NCBI GenBank assembly: GCA_044221555.1
Contig: JBGAOY010000003.1
Span: 248,001-312,000, forward strand
Source: JAEUJM01 sp044221555
GTDB lineage: Bacteria; Actinomycetota; Acidimicrobiia; Acidimicrobiales; DATDAH01
Reading direction: 5' to 3'
Length of the DNA stretch: 64,000 nt
The translations under genes and the position numbers were made by a program. A model generated the notes under the pieces. That model had not been told where the DNA came from. It was given only the letters and a program-made list of their open reading frames with translations, and did not search any database. Positions 26,027 to 34,221 of the stretch are shown in pieces (the first letter of the stretch is position 1; each line of letters starts with the position of its first letter).

Positions 26027-26338
26027 CTACATGGGCATGGCCTCGTACACGTCCACACTGCCGCCGGCGGTGAGGATGGGGCAGCCGCCGGCCAGCTCGG
26101 TGGCCGCAGCCAGGCTCTCGGCGTCGACGATCGAGTACCCGGTGAGGGCGGACGGCGCGCCGTCGGCCGGCGCGCCGTCGGCCGTGCGGCTCATCGACGC
26201 GCCGAACGGGGCGCCGCCGTCGACCACCTTGTCGCCGAGGGCGCCGAACCAGCCCATCCAGGCTTCCATCACCGCCTGCTGCTCCTCCTCGGTCTCGGGC
26301 ACGCTGCCACCGCGGTAGGCGAGGATGAAGTTGGCCAT
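26027..26338 (-). CDS. YCII-related domain protein
   Basis: A 103-residue protein, MANFILAYRGGSVPE at the start and GCPILTAGGSVDVYEAMPM at the end, matching the YCII/YciI-like fold found next to ECF sigma or ArsR regulators. The usual His/Asp pair of YciI is not obvious. A short internal DNA duplication gives the repeated DGAPADGAPS. It is divergent from the ArsR-SRPBCC gene, and such pairs are often co-regulated. Confidence 0.8.
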   Translation of the reverse strand: MANFILAYRGGSVPETEEEQQAVMEAWMGWFGALGDKVVDGGAPFGASMSRTADGAPADGAPSALTGYSIVDAESLAAATELAGGCPILTAGGSVDVYEAMPM

Positions 26339-26365
26339 GGTCTGCTCCTTGGGGTCGGGTTGCTG

Positions 26366-26400
26366 ATTCGAAGTGAGCCGAATTAGATCACAGCCGAAAT
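26366..26400. promoter_or_regulatory. Candidate ArsR-type operator in divergent promoter
   Basis: ATTCG (26,366-26,370) and CGAAT (26,379-26,383) form an inverted repeat with 8 nt between. AGCCGAA occurs at 26,376 and again at 26,392. The block is AT-rich compared with its surroundings and lies between the divergent YCII and ArsR-SRPBCC starts, so autoregulation is plausible. Confidence 0.4.
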
Positions 26401-26429
26401 AGGTCGGTCAACCGGCTACCCTGCACGGC

Positions 26430-27161
26430 GTGACGGCTGAGCCCCAGCAGGTCCTCGATGCGCTCTCGTCGCCCATCCGGCGCGAGATCCTGTGGCTGGT
26501 CTGGGACCAGGAGCTGCCCGCGGGCGACGTGGCCGCGGCCTTCGAGGTGACCGCCCCCACCATCTCGCAGCATCTGGCGGTGCTGCGCGACGCCGGACTG
26601 GTGGAGATGCGGGTCGACGGCAACTTCCGGCGCTACCGGGCCCGCAAGGACGCCTTCCGGGGCTTCGAGGCCCTGCTGGCCCACACCGGCCGGTGGAAGG
26701 GCCGCCCCGGCGACGCCGCCGAGGGGGTCGACGCGGTGGCGGTCCGTGTCGACCGCACCGCGGTGATCTCGGTGGAGGTCGAGCGGTCGGCCGCCGACAC
26801 CTTCTCGTGCCTCACCGATCCCGAGCGGTACACACGATGGGTCGGCGTGCCCGTCACCATCGACGACGGCCGCTTCGCCTGCACCACCTCACGGGGCATC
26901 CGGGTGCGAGGTGTGTACGACGTGGTGGTGGCCCCCGAGCTGATCGCCATGCGCTGGGACTCGCAGGACGACGCCGTGCCCGTTCCCGGGCGCGAGCGCA
27001 CCGCCTACCTGCGGGTCGCCCCCAGCGATGCCGGCTGTCGCGTCGAGGTGCACCAGCACGCCGCCGACGACGCCGAGGCCGACGAGCTGGCCGCCTTCTG
27101 GCGCACCGTCCTGGCCCGGCTCCGCGCCAACATCGCCGCGGCGCTCGACGGGCCCACCTGA
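26430..27161 (+). CDS. ArsR-type HTH fused to SRPBCC domain
   Basis: A 243-residue fusion. Residues 1-85 are a winged helix of ArsR type (VLDALSSPIRREILWLV, TAPTISQHLAVLRDAGLV, GNFRRYRA). Residues 105-240 are an AHSA1/START-like SRPBCC domain (SVEVERSAADTFSCLTDPERYTRWVG) that may bind a small hydrophobic ligand. No Cys metal site of ArsR metal sensors is seen in the HTH part, so ligand sensing through the SRPBCC part is the better idea. GTG start. Confidence 0.85.
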   Translation: MTAEPQQVLDALSSPIRREILWLVWDQELPAGDVAAAFEVTAPTISQHLAVLRDAGLVEMRVDGNFRRYRARKDAFRGFEALLAHTGRWKGRPGDAAEGVDAVAVRVDRTAVISVEVERSAADTFSCLTDPERYTRWVGVPVTIDDGRFACTTSRGIRVRGVYDVVVAPELIAMRWDSQDDAVPVPGRERTAYLRVAPSDAGCRVEVHQHAADDAEADELAAFWRTVLARLRANIAAALDGPT

Positions 27162-27317
27162 GCGCCGGCGGGGCCCGCCGCTCGTGGCGCCGACACCCGG
27201 AGGGGAGGCCCCGCGGTGCCCGGGCCGGTGGTGGGGGACGGGCCCGGCGCGACTTGGGGAGGCGCACGCGGGGTAGGACCCCGACGGCGTAGCGACGACC
27301 CGCAGGAGGCCGACGAC

Positions 27318-27794
27318 ATGACCGACACCACCATCAGCGGCAGTGAAGCAGACGGCCGCTACCACACCTGGGTGGAGCTGCAGCGTGATCGCATCGAGCG
27401 CTCGGCGGCCCGGGGCTCCGGGGGCCTGACCCCCGAGGACGGCATCGGTGCCGGAGTGGGCGGGACCATCGGCGTGGTGGTGGGGATGCTGGTCGGCGTC
27501 GTGGCCATCGCGGTCAGCGACCCGGGCCGGTCGGGCGGTGCCGCCCTGCTCGTGCTGGGCGCGGCCGTCATCGGTGTGTCCGCCGGAGCGTTGATCGGTG
27601 CGCTGCTCGTCGGTGGCCACGCGCGGCAGGCCCGGTCGGAGTTCGACGACCTGCGTGTGCGGGCCCTCGACGAGCCGCCCGTCGAGCCCAGCGCCGGGCG
27701 CAGCCCGACGGTGGAGGCCGGGCCGTCGGTGTTCGGTCCCGCCCGGCACGGTGCGAGGCGGCGCAGCCGACGTGGCGGAGATCCCACGCAGTGA
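27318..27794 (+). CDS. Small membrane protein of unknown function
   Basis: A 158-residue protein starting at ATG 27,318 behind an AGGAGG-like site. Two membrane segments (about residues 48-70 and 78-102) are rich in Gly, Val and Ala and separated by SDPGRSGG. The C-terminal 50 residues are polar, Pro-rich and end basic (RRRSRRGG). I do not recognise a family. Confidence 0.65.
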   Translation: MTDTTISGSEADGRYHTWVELQRDRIERSAARGSGGLTPEDGIGAGVGGTIGVVVGMLVGVVAIAVSDPGRSGGAALLVLGAAVIGVSAGALIGALLVGGHARQARSEFDDLRVRALDEPPVEPSAGRSPTVEAGPSVFGPARHGARRRSRRGGDPTQ

Positions 27795-27860
27795 CCGATG
27801 CCACCGCGTGAGGCGTCGCCGCGTGCCCCGACCGTGGGGGGCGTCGTTACCGTGGGTGCC

Positions 27861-28598
27861 ATGCGACGCCTCTCCCGTGCCCTGATCGCCGGCCTCGCGA
27901 TGCTGACGGCATCGCTCCTCGTGCCCGCGGCCGTTCCCGCCGGGGCCGGCACGGAGTGCTCGGGTGGCCAGGTGCCGGTGAAGGGCCGGGTGCGCGACGC
28001 CGCCACCACCCTGGCGCTGCAGGAGACCACGAGCGTCGTGGTGCTGCAGGGGGGCGTCGAGATCGACGGCCTCGGCACCGACCCCTCGAGTCGCTGGTCC
28101 ACCTGCCTCGACCCGGGGCAGTACACGTTCGAGTTCGTCGCCGACGACTACCGCACCGAGTTCTACGACGACCAGCCCTCGGCGGCCACCGCCACCGTGG
28201 TCGAGGTCGCCGCCCCCGGGCCCGTGGTGCTCAACTCCTCGCTCACGCCGAAGGGTCGCGTGCTGGCGGGGCGGGTCACCAACGCCGTGGGGCAGCCCAA
28301 GATCGCCAGCATCGGCATCTGGCGCCTCACCTCGGTGGGGTGGCGCCCGATCGACGGCATCGCCAACCAACTGCCGTCGGGCCGCTGGTCGTTCAGGGTG
28401 CCGATGATCGGCAAGTACCGGGTCGCGGCCGACGTCGACCACCACGTGTCGGAGTGGTTCCGCAACGCCCCGAGGCTGAGCCTGGCCACCACGCTCAACG
28501 TCACCGCGGCCACGACGTTCATCCCGAACATCGACCTCGACCTGCGCTACTGCACCACGTCGGCCAACATCTGCCGACCGCCCGGCTTCGAGACCTGA
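27861..28598 (+). CDS. Secreted beta-sandwich protein
   Basis: From ATG 27,861 the product has 245 residues with a clear signal peptide (RRLSRALIAGLAMLTASLLVPAAVPAGAG). The mature part holds two repeats of a carboxypeptidase regulatory-like pattern (VKGRVRDAATT... and LAGRVTNAVGQP...), each followed by FEF or FRVP strands. Such domains are usually structural or adhesive. Two Cys near the end (YCTTSANICRPP) could form a disulfide. Function unknown. Confidence 0.75.
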   Translation: MRRLSRALIAGLAMLTASLLVPAAVPAGAGTECSGGQVPVKGRVRDAATTLALQETTSVVVLQGGVEIDGLGTDPSSRWSTCLDPGQYTFEFVADDYRTEFYDDQPSAATATVVEVAAPGPVVLNSSLTPKGRVLAGRVTNAVGQPKIASIGIWRLTSVGWRPIDGIANQLPSGRWSFRVPMIGKYRVAADVDHHVSEWFRNAPRLSLATTLNVTAATTFIPNIDLDLRYCTTSANICRPPGFET

Positions 28599-28634
28599 AT
28601 CCGCGGTGATCGACCCCTGGGTCGGTCGCTGAGC

Positions 28635-28985
28635 GACCGGTGCGCCAACCGGGCCCTCGTCAGAAATCACGCGTGACCGCTGCGCCAGCTGGGCCCTTCC
28701 CGGAGTGGGCATGACCGGTGCGCCGCCTGGGCCCTTCCCGGAATTGGGCGTGATCGGTGCGCCAGCCCCGGGCCCTCGTCAGAAAATCACGCGTGACCGG
28801 TGCGCCCAGGTGGGCCCTTCCCGGAATTGGCGTGATCGGTGCGCCGCCTGGGTCCTTCCCGGAATTGGCGTGATCGGTGCGGTGCCTGGGTCCTTCCCGG
28901 AATTGGGGGTAATCGGTGCGCCGGCTGGGTCCTTCCCGGAATTGGGCGTGATCGGTGCGCCAGGCGGGCCCTCCCTGCAACCGGG
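28635..28985. repeat. Nine-copy imperfect tandem repeat field, 38-43 bp units
   Basis: The gene-free stretch 28,599-29,120 is filled by units that begin GA[CT]CGGTGCGCC. Unit starts are near 28,635, 28,674, 28,712, 28,751, 28,794, 28,833, 28,871, 28,911 and 28,949. Most units continue with CCTTCCCGGAATTGGGCGT; units 1 and 4 instead carry CCCTCGTCAGAAATCACGCGT. So two cassette types share one leader. The rest of the gap (28,986-29,120) is CCGGCC-rich low complexity. No CRISPR-like spacer variation is seen. Confidence 0.85.
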
Positions 28986-29120
28986 CCCGCCCTGGTCGCT
29001 CAGCGGCCGCCCCGCCGCCCGGCCTGCCCGCCGATCGGCCGGCCCGCCGACACCGGCCCGCCAACCGGCCAACCGGCCCGCCAACCGAGCCCGCCGGAAG
29101 GGTGGGTCCGGGCCGGCGGG

Positions 29121-30257
29121 TCAGGGCGAGGTGTCGTCGAACACGGTGGAGCAGCGCTCGTGGAACACCGAGGACTCGTCAGGTGGGACCGGTTGGCGCC
29201 CACCGCACGTGGTGCCGTACTCCTCGTAGCCCGACCCCTCGGTTCCCTGCAGCCACAGGCGGTCGCAGGCGTCGAGGTCGGCGGCTTCGCAGTCACGCGC
29301 CAGTTGGTCGAGCTGCGGGTCGCTGCCGAACTCGGGGATGGAGCTGACCGGGTCGGCCGGGGGCACGTCGCTGGTGTCGCTGGTCGCCACCAGTACCCAG
29401 AAGCCGATGGCGGCGACCAGGGTGAGGTAGCCGATGACCAGGCCGGCGATGGCCATCCCCCGGCCCTGCTCGCGGTCGGCGCGTTGCTTCAGCTGGCTGA
29501 GGCCCACGTGGCCGAACACGATGGCGAGCAGCGACAGCACCGGTAGGAAGCACACGAACACGCCCACGATGCCGGTGATGAGCGACGCGAGGGCCATGCC
29601 GTTGTTCTTGCGCCGCATCGCGTACGGCGGGGCGCCCATGTTGTACCCGGGTGGGCCCCACCCGCCCGCGGGTGGGGGCTGACCACCACCCGGGGAAGGC
29701 ACCCCGGGCGGGTACCACGTGCCTGGAGGTGCCGGTGGTGCCCCTGACCCCCAGGTGGGCTCCGGTGGCGGCGGCGCCACCTGCCCCGGCGGCGTCCACG
29801 CGGCCGCCCCAGCAGCGGCCGACGTGCCCGCCGCGGCGCCGGTGGGGGTGCCGGGTGGTGACCAGTCGGGTGCGGCGCCGGTGGGGGTGCCGGGTGGGGA
29901 CCAGTCGGGTGCGGCGCCGGTGGGGGTGCCGGGTGGGGACCAGTCGGGTGTCGTGCCGGTGGGGTTGCCGGGTGGTGACCAGTCGGGTGTCGTGCCGGTG
30001 GGGGTGCCGGGCGGGGATGAACCGGGTGTCGGGCCGGTCGGTGCGCCGGCGGGAGACTGGCCGGGGGCGCCGGCCATCGGCCCGTGGGTCCAGGCGTTGT
30101 CGAACGTGGAGACGTCACCTGTCCAGGCATCATCGAGGGGCGGGGTGTCGCTCCCGGCCCACGCGTCCGACGGCGTGTCAGGCGACGAGGGGTCGGCGCC
30201 GGCATCGTTGCCGCCGCCGCCCGTGTCCTCGGTCGACCCGTCGTTGGTGTCGCTCAT
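29121..30257 (-). CDS. DUF4190 membrane protein with long repeat-rich N-terminus
   Basis: I start at the ATG at 30,257 (MSDTNDGSTEDTGGGGN), giving 378 residues. The N-terminal 200 residues are acidic then Pro/Gly-rich, with about six copies of the 13-residue unit DWSPPGTPTGAAP. A DUF4190 core with two membrane helices follows (NGMALASLITGIVGVF and GRGMAIAGLVIGYLTLVAAIGFWVLV). The last 90 residues are an exported-looking tail with four Cys (ARDCEAADLDACDRLW, TTCGG, ERCSTVF). Function unknown. Confidence 0.78.
   Translation of the reverse strand: MSDTNDGSTEDTGGGGNDAGADPSSPDTPSDAWAGSDTPPLDDAWTGDVSTFDNAWTHGPMAGAPGQSPAGAPTGPTPGSSPPGTPTGTTPDWSPPGNPTGTTPDWSPPGTPTGAAPDWSPPGTPTGAAPDWSPPGTPTGAAAGTSAAAGAAAWTPPGQVAPPPPEPTWGSGAPPAPPGTWYPPGVPSPGGGQPPPAGGWGPPGYNMGAPPYAMRRKNNGMALASLITGIVGVFVCFLPVLSLLAIVFGHVGLSQLKQRADREQGRGMAIAGLVIGYLTLVAAIGFWVLVATSDTSDVPPADPVSSIPEFGSDPQLDQLARDCEAADLDACDRLWLQGTEGSGYEEYGTTCGGRQPVPPDESSVFHERCSTVFDDTSP
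29840..30040. repeat. In-gene 39-bp tandem repeats
   Basis: Five to six head-to-tail copies of a 39-bp unit (GTGCCGGGTGGGGACCAGTC core) keep the reading frame of the DUF4190 gene and encode the DWSPPGTPTGAAP repeat. Copy number may vary between strains. Confidence 0.85.
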
Positions 30258-30391
30258 CGTCGGCCTCCATCGAGCCGCGCCGTGCGCGCGATCCCCAGGA
30301 TGGTCGCGTACCCACGGCGGCGCCGCGGCCGAACACGCCGATCGCCGACGCTCTTGCGCCACAGAACGGTGGCGCGCCGAGGCCCGTCTGG

Positions 30392-30464
30392 CGCCCGCGG
30401 CAGGATTCGAACCTGCGACACACGGTTTAGGAAACCGATGCTCTATCCCCTGAGCTACGCGGGC
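30392..30464 (-). tRNA. tRNA-Arg(CCT)
   Basis: On the minus strand the 73-nt sequence folds as a cloverleaf. The acceptor GCCCGCG pairs with CGCGGGC, the D-arm is AGCTCAGGGGATAGAGC, the anticodon loop reads TTCCTAA (anticodon CCT) and the T-arm is GCAGGTTCGAATCCTGC. No CCA is encoded. Mobile genes begin about 170 bp beyond its 5' end. Confidence 0.95.
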
Positions 30465-30471
30465 GGGGATT

Positions 30472-30494
30472 GCAGAAAAGGTGGCAGAAAAGGT
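30472..30494. repeat. Direct repeat beside the tRNA 5' end
   Basis: GCAGAAAAGGT occurs at 30,472-30,482 and 30,484-30,494, one base apart, 8 nt from the tRNA 5' end. It could be part of the tRNA promoter region or a core for recombination proteins. Nothing else is recognised in 30,495-30,607. Confidence 0.6.
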
Positions 30495-30607
30495 CGGTCG
30501 CGGGCGACCTCGGGCGCCCACAGCGGCGCCGGCGGCGGTTCGCCGGCTGGTCGGCCAGCCTACGAGCGCCTGGTTGGCGTGACCGACTGATTCGAGGCGC
30601 GCCGGAG

Positions 30608-30627
30608 CCCCCGGTCGGTTCCGGGGG
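30608..30627 (-). terminator. Hairpin after transposase-like gene
   Basis: CCCCCGG (30,608-30,614) pairs with CCGGGGG (30,621-30,627) around a 6-nt loop, 7 nt beyond the stop of the leftward transposase-like gene. No U-tract. It is a plausible terminator or element end. Confidence 0.5.
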
Positions 30628-30634
30628 GAGTCGG

Positions 30635-32023
30635 CTAGGCCGCTTGTTCGAGCGGGGGACCAGCTCGGCCGTGTTCGGCGAGGGTCAGGGAGTTCGTCAT
30701 GAGGGCGAACCCGAGCAGGTTGAGCCACTGGCGCCGGTGACCGACCGAGTGGGCACGACGCAGGTGGAGGGTGTCGTCGAGGGCCCGGTTGATGGACTCG
30801 GCGTCGTTGCGCTGCCGGAACAGGATGTTGAAGTCCGGGTCGGTCGGGGGGATGGGCCGGACGTTCTCGGGCCGGTTGAGCTTGCGGGCGCGGTCTTCGT
30901 CGTTGCCGTGGAGGCGGACGGTGACCTGGCCGCCGTCGGGGAGCCGATAGTCGTTGTACCAGCGGTACTTCCCGTTCTTGTCGAGCGTCCGGTGGGTGCG
31001 GATCCGCGGGAGCGCGACGAAGTGGAGCTCGCCCTGGTCGTCGAGTTGGCCAACGCCCAGGGTCCCGCCTCGGGCGTAGAGGTTCACGGTGTTGCCGTTG
31101 ACGGTCTTGGTCTCGACCAGGGTGGTCTTCTCCTGGCGCTGCTCGGCGGGGTTCCGACGCTTCTTCTTGGATCCAGCCTTGGCCGCGGTGACCCGGTTGA
31201 CCGGGACGAGGCCGAGGTCACGGAGGACGGTCTGGTGGTGCGTGCCCCGCAAGGCGGTGTCGTACACGACCGCCTGGGCTCCCGGGGTGTGCGGCGCAGT
31301 CCTCCTCAGGCAGACCATCGCCGCGGCGGCTTCGCCGCCGGGCTCGGGGACGAAGGCGGCGTCGAGGATGATCCGGGAGCGGACGTCGGCGCCGCGGGCG
31401 GCGAACAGAACGAACTTGGTGCCCCAGGCGGTCTCGCCGGTGCCCTCCCAGTGCAGCCCGGCGTCCGGCTCGGCCTTCAGCGGCTTGAGCTCACCGGTGG
31501 ACTTGTCGAGCTTCATGTCCCCCGGGTGGGCCCGGTAGAGCGGAGTGATGACCTTGCCGTCGCCGTACACCGACCGCGTGGGATGCGGGTGAGTCCACGA
31601 CCCAGGACCCTCGGGATCGAGCAGCCCGACCTGACGGGCCTGATCGGCAGCAGCGGTGCGGTGGATGTCGCCGAGTTGGTCCTGCACGAACCCGAGGGTG
31701 AGGTAGCGGCTTCGCAGGTACAGGTAGTGGTGGCGTCGCATGGGCCGGCGGGGGAGCGCGATGCCAGTCCGCTTCTTGACCAACCGTTGCACGAGCCGCC
31801 ACACGAGCGGGTGCGAGAGCTCGGCTTCGACCTGACGGGCCGACCCGTAGACCGAGATGAGCGCCTCGTAGACGACGACCATGAAGTCCGGGTAGTCCCG
31901 GGGCCGTCCCTCGCCGGGGATGTGGGGCGGGATGGCGTCGGCGAGCGCGTAGGTCTCGGGGTTGCGCAGGATGGCCTCGACGCGTGTGAGCGCGCCGACG
32001 CCGCGAGCGGACTCAGCCGGCAT
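30635..32023 (-). CDS. DDE transposase-like protein
   Basis: A 462-residue protein with an RNase H-like transposase pattern: D155 in SVYGDGKVITPLY, D255 in AQAVVYDTALRG, and E409 in the FRQRNDAESINRALDDT segment, followed by HRRQWLNLLGFALMTNSLTL, the typical C-terminal helices. A basic stretch (GSKKKRRNPAEQ) lies between the second Asp and Glu. Its start overlaps the end of the recombinase-like gene by 11 nt, so the two are co-translated. No matching terminal inverted repeats or target duplication are visible, so its mobility is unproven. Confidence 0.75.
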   Translation of the reverse strand: MPAESARGVGALTRVEAILRNPETYALADAIPPHIPGEGRPRDYPDFMVVVYEALISVYGSARQVEAELSHPLVWRLVQRLVKKRTGIALPRRPMRRHHYLYLRSRYLTLGFVQDQLGDIHRTAAADQARQVGLLDPEGPGSWTHPHPTRSVYGDGKVITPLYRAHPGDMKLDKSTGELKPLKAEPDAGLHWEGTGETAWGTKFVLFAARGADVRSRIILDAAFVPEPGGEAAAAMVCLRRTAPHTPGAQAVVYDTALRGTHHQTVLRDLGLVPVNRVTAAKAGSKKKRRNPAEQRQEKTTLVETKTVNGNTVNLYARGGTLGVGQLDDQGELHFVALPRIRTHRTLDKNGKYRWYNDYRLPDGGQVTVRLHGNDEDRARKLNRPENVRPIPPTDPDFNILFRQRNDAESINRALDDTLHLRRAHSVGHRRQWLNLLGFALMTNSLTLAEHGRAGPPLEQAA

Positions 32024-32900
32024 CGGCGAGCCCGATCAGTCGCGCGGTCCGGTCGAGGCTGCGCATGCCCAGCCGGGCGGCGACCCGGTCGATGCGCCCG
32101 GTCTCCTCAAACACCTTGCGCCCGGCCCATGCCGTCACCGAGACGGGCCGGACGGCGGGATCGGCGCCTAGCCCGGCCCGGGTCATGCAGTCGGTGATGG
32201 CGATGCACGACGCCGCCTGCTTCGACTTGTCCGACCCATCGCCCTCGTAGGTCAGCGGTCGTGTGGGATCGGCAGGGAGAGCCCGCAGCCGGCGACCGAC
32301 CTGCGCGGCGCCCCAGTCCGTCAGTGGGACAGTCCTGGCCACGGCGGACCGGCAGCCCGGGGAGTGGACGACGCCCAGCTCGAGGTCGACATCGCCCTGG
32401 GTGACCTTGGCCAACTCTCCGGTGCGGATCCCGGCCTCGGCCAACGCCCATGCCGCCGGGAGCCGAGTGGCCTCGAATAGATAGAGCGACGCCGCGCGGC
32501 ACCGCTCCACCTCGGCGTCGGTCAGGGGCCGAGCCGCCGGCGGCCGCCGCGGCGGCAGCTCGAGGTCGAGCGTCGGGTCGGTGTCGACCAGCCCCATCTG
32601 CCGGGCGGTCCGGAACAGCAGCCGAACCGCACACCGCCGCAGGTGCCGCACCGTCGCTGATGGCGCCGTCCCGGTGCTCGTCGGTGCGTCGACGAACTCG
32701 TCCACCATCGCCTTCGTCGTCCTGTTGAGATCGACGACGCCGTGCCCCGCCGAGACGAACCCGGCGAACCGCCCCATGAGCTCCACCAGCCGCTCGAAGC
32801 TCTGCTCGCTGACGGAGCCCTTGGCCGCGAGATGAGCCGCGACGGCTTCAACCGCACATGAAGGACTCAGGCCCGCGAGCGCGGGCGTACCATCAGCCAC
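32013..32900 (-). CDS. Tyrosine-recombinase-like protein lacking catalytic residues
   Basis: A 295-residue protein with the phage integrase layout: a SAM-like core-binding domain (residues 15-115), then a catalytic fold. R159 (AEAGIRTGELAKVT) fits the first active Arg and R261 (VSVTAWAGRKVF) the second. The HxxR histidine position is W258, the next His/Trp position is M279, and the nucleophilic Tyr position is L288 (LGMRSLDRTARLIG). It therefore probably binds DNA without cutting it. It lies upstream of and overlaps the DDE gene. Confidence 0.75.
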   Translation of the reverse strand: MADGTPALAGLSPSCAVEAVAAHLAAKGSVSEQSFERLVELMGRFAGFVSAGHGVVDLNRTTKAMVDEFVDAPTSTGTAPSATVRHLRRCAVRLLFRTARQMGLVDTDPTLDLELPPRRPPAARPLTDAEVERCRAASLYLFEATRLPAAWALAEAGIRTGELAKVTQGDVDLELGVVHSPGCRSAVARTVPLTDWGAAQVGRRLRALPADPTRPLTYEGDGSDKSKQAASCIAITDCMTRAGLGADPAVRPVSVTAWAGRKVFEETGRIDRVAARLGMRSLDRTARLIGLADAG

Positions 32901-32928
32901 GTCGGGACCTCCATGTAGGTACCGGCCG

Positions 32929-32959
32929 GGCCCCGGGGTGTTAGCGCACCGCCGGGGCC
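32929..32959. promoter_or_regulatory. Strong hairpin in divergent promoter
   Basis: GGCCCCGGGGTG (32,929-32,940) pairs with CACC-G-CCGGGGCC (32,947-32,959) around a 6-nt loop, with one bulged G: 12 base pairs. It sits between the leftward recombinase-like gene and the rightward HTH gene, so it lies in both leaders. It may be an operator, an element end, or an attenuator. Confidence 0.6.
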
Positions 32960-33020
32960 ATCTAGTTTTGCTACTCCAACTGTACTAGACCCGTTGGGTT
33001 AAGACAACTACGATGGCCGA

Positions 33021-33251
33021 GTGGGCAGGCTCGTCGACATCGACGATCTTCTTGATGCCGCCGAGGTCGCGGACTTGCTCGGGCTGAGCAGCGCCAACGC
33101 GGTGAGCGTGTATCAGCGGCGCTATGACAGCTTTCCTGACCCTGTCGTCGCGCCCCGGTCGGGTCGGTGCCAGCTCTGGCATCGAGCCGACGTAGAGAGG
33201 TGGGACCGTACGGTGCGACGGAGCCGTCATAGCACTGGCTCCGAGGACTGA
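33021..33251 (+). CDS. AlpA/excisionase-like HTH protein
   Basis: A 76-residue protein (GTG start) with a MerR-superfamily winged helix: LDAAEVADLLGLSSANAVSVYQRRYDSFPDPVV, then a wing ending LWHRADVERWDR. This is the compact AlpA/Xis-like class that controls integrases or element genes. It is divergent from the recombinase/DDE pair, so regulation of that unit is the natural inference. Confidence 0.82.
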   Translation: MGRLVDIDDLLDAAEVADLLGLSSANAVSVYQRRYDSFPDPVVAPRSGRCQLWHRADVERWDRTVRRSRHSTGSED

Positions 33252-33420
33252 CCGTTCAGATGTGCGTCCTTCATGTACGGCGTGGGCCACCAGACGGTTG
33301 CCAGTTGACGTCGGTCTCGGCGATGGGCCAGTGAGGTTGTGGATCGGCCGTGACAAGGAAGCCGCACGAGATGACCGGCATAACGCTACGTAGACGAGGA
33401 CACATGCCGGGCACACTGGC

Positions 33421-34221
33421 ATGGTGAGTGTGCACCCGCTCGATGGTGCGAAGGCAAAGGTAGATCGAGCGCGGGAGCACCTCTCGGTGGTTGCCGAGGA
33501 GCAGTCGGAATGGGGCGTGGTCCTGCCGGAATCGCTGGTGGCCATCCCGGAGCCGTCCCGAATGGTGCACCACTATTTTGCGCCCGAAGTCGGTCGAGAC
33601 AAGCGCCTTCGGATGGCACTCGTGGCTGGCGACGCACTCCACAACCTCCGTAGTGCGCTCGACCACCTCGCGTGGGAACTAGCGGAGCGCTACGGGTCCG
33701 GCGGCGACGACCAGACTGCGTTCCCGATCCTGGCTAAGGAGCCGAACAAGGGATGGAGTGCCTACGCCGCTCGACGACTGGGTGGTGCCACCCACTCCGG
33801 CGTCCTCAGCCTGCTTGAGCGATATCAGCCGTACAGGCGGGATCCTCGAGCGCCGACGGACGAGCTCCTGTGGATCCTTCATCGGCTCAACATCGTCGAC
33901 AAGCACCACACTGTCCGGCCTGCCGTCCACCTGCCGGATCGCGGCTGGGCGCAAGCCAGCTGCATGCTCGACGATCTCACGCTCACCGGTGTGAGCAAGA
34001 TCGAGACGAACCACTCGATGATTGAGGGTGCTCCCGTATTGACCGTGTGGACACCAGGACCGGCTCGAGCAGTGAATCTTCACCTGGACATCCCGATCCC
34101 CGTCGGCCTTCATCTCGGCGGTGCGACAGCAACGGGTACTTACATGCGGGTGCCCCTCACTCTGTACCAGATTGTCGACGAGGTCACTCATGTGATCGCC
34201 GAGGCTGAGCCTCTCTTCTGA
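33421..34221 (+). CDS. Hypothetical protein with RSALDH motif
   Basis: A 266-residue protein of lower GC than the core genes. The first 90 residues are helical and end GDALHNLRSALDHLAWELA; a later LNIVDKHHTVRPA adds Asp/His. The R-x4-H spacing (RSALDH) resembles the HEPN ribonuclease motif, but the surrounding family is one I know only as uncharacterised actinobacterial protein. No toxin-antitoxin partner is adjacent. The 169 bp before it hold no gene I can support. Confidence 0.65.
   Translation: MVSVHPLDGAKAKVDRAREHLSVVAEEQSEWGVVLPESLVAIPEPSRMVHHYFAPEVGRDKRLRMALVAGDALHNLRSALDHLAWELAERYGSGGDDQTAFPILAKEPNKGWSAYAARRLGGATHSGVLSLLERYQPYRRDPRAPTDELLWILHRLNIVDKHHTVRPAVHLPDRGWAQASCMLDDLTLTGVSKIETNHSMIEGAPVLTVWTPGPARAVNLHLDIPIPVGLHLGGATATGTYMRVPLTLYQIVDEVTHVIAEAEPLF

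Noticed and set aside
28635..28985. CRISPR array
   Set aside because: Units are 38-43 bp with no unique spacers; both halves of each unit are repeated. No cas genes are nearby.
29840..30040. CRISPR-like or regulatory repeats
   Set aside because: The 39-bp repeats stay in frame inside a coding sequence and encode a Pro-rich peptide repeat.
30608..32959. Terminal inverted repeats bounding the recombinase/DDE unit as an insertion sequence
   Set aside because: The hairpins at 30,608 and 32,929 are both GC-rich but do not match each other as inverted repeats, and no target-site duplication is visible.
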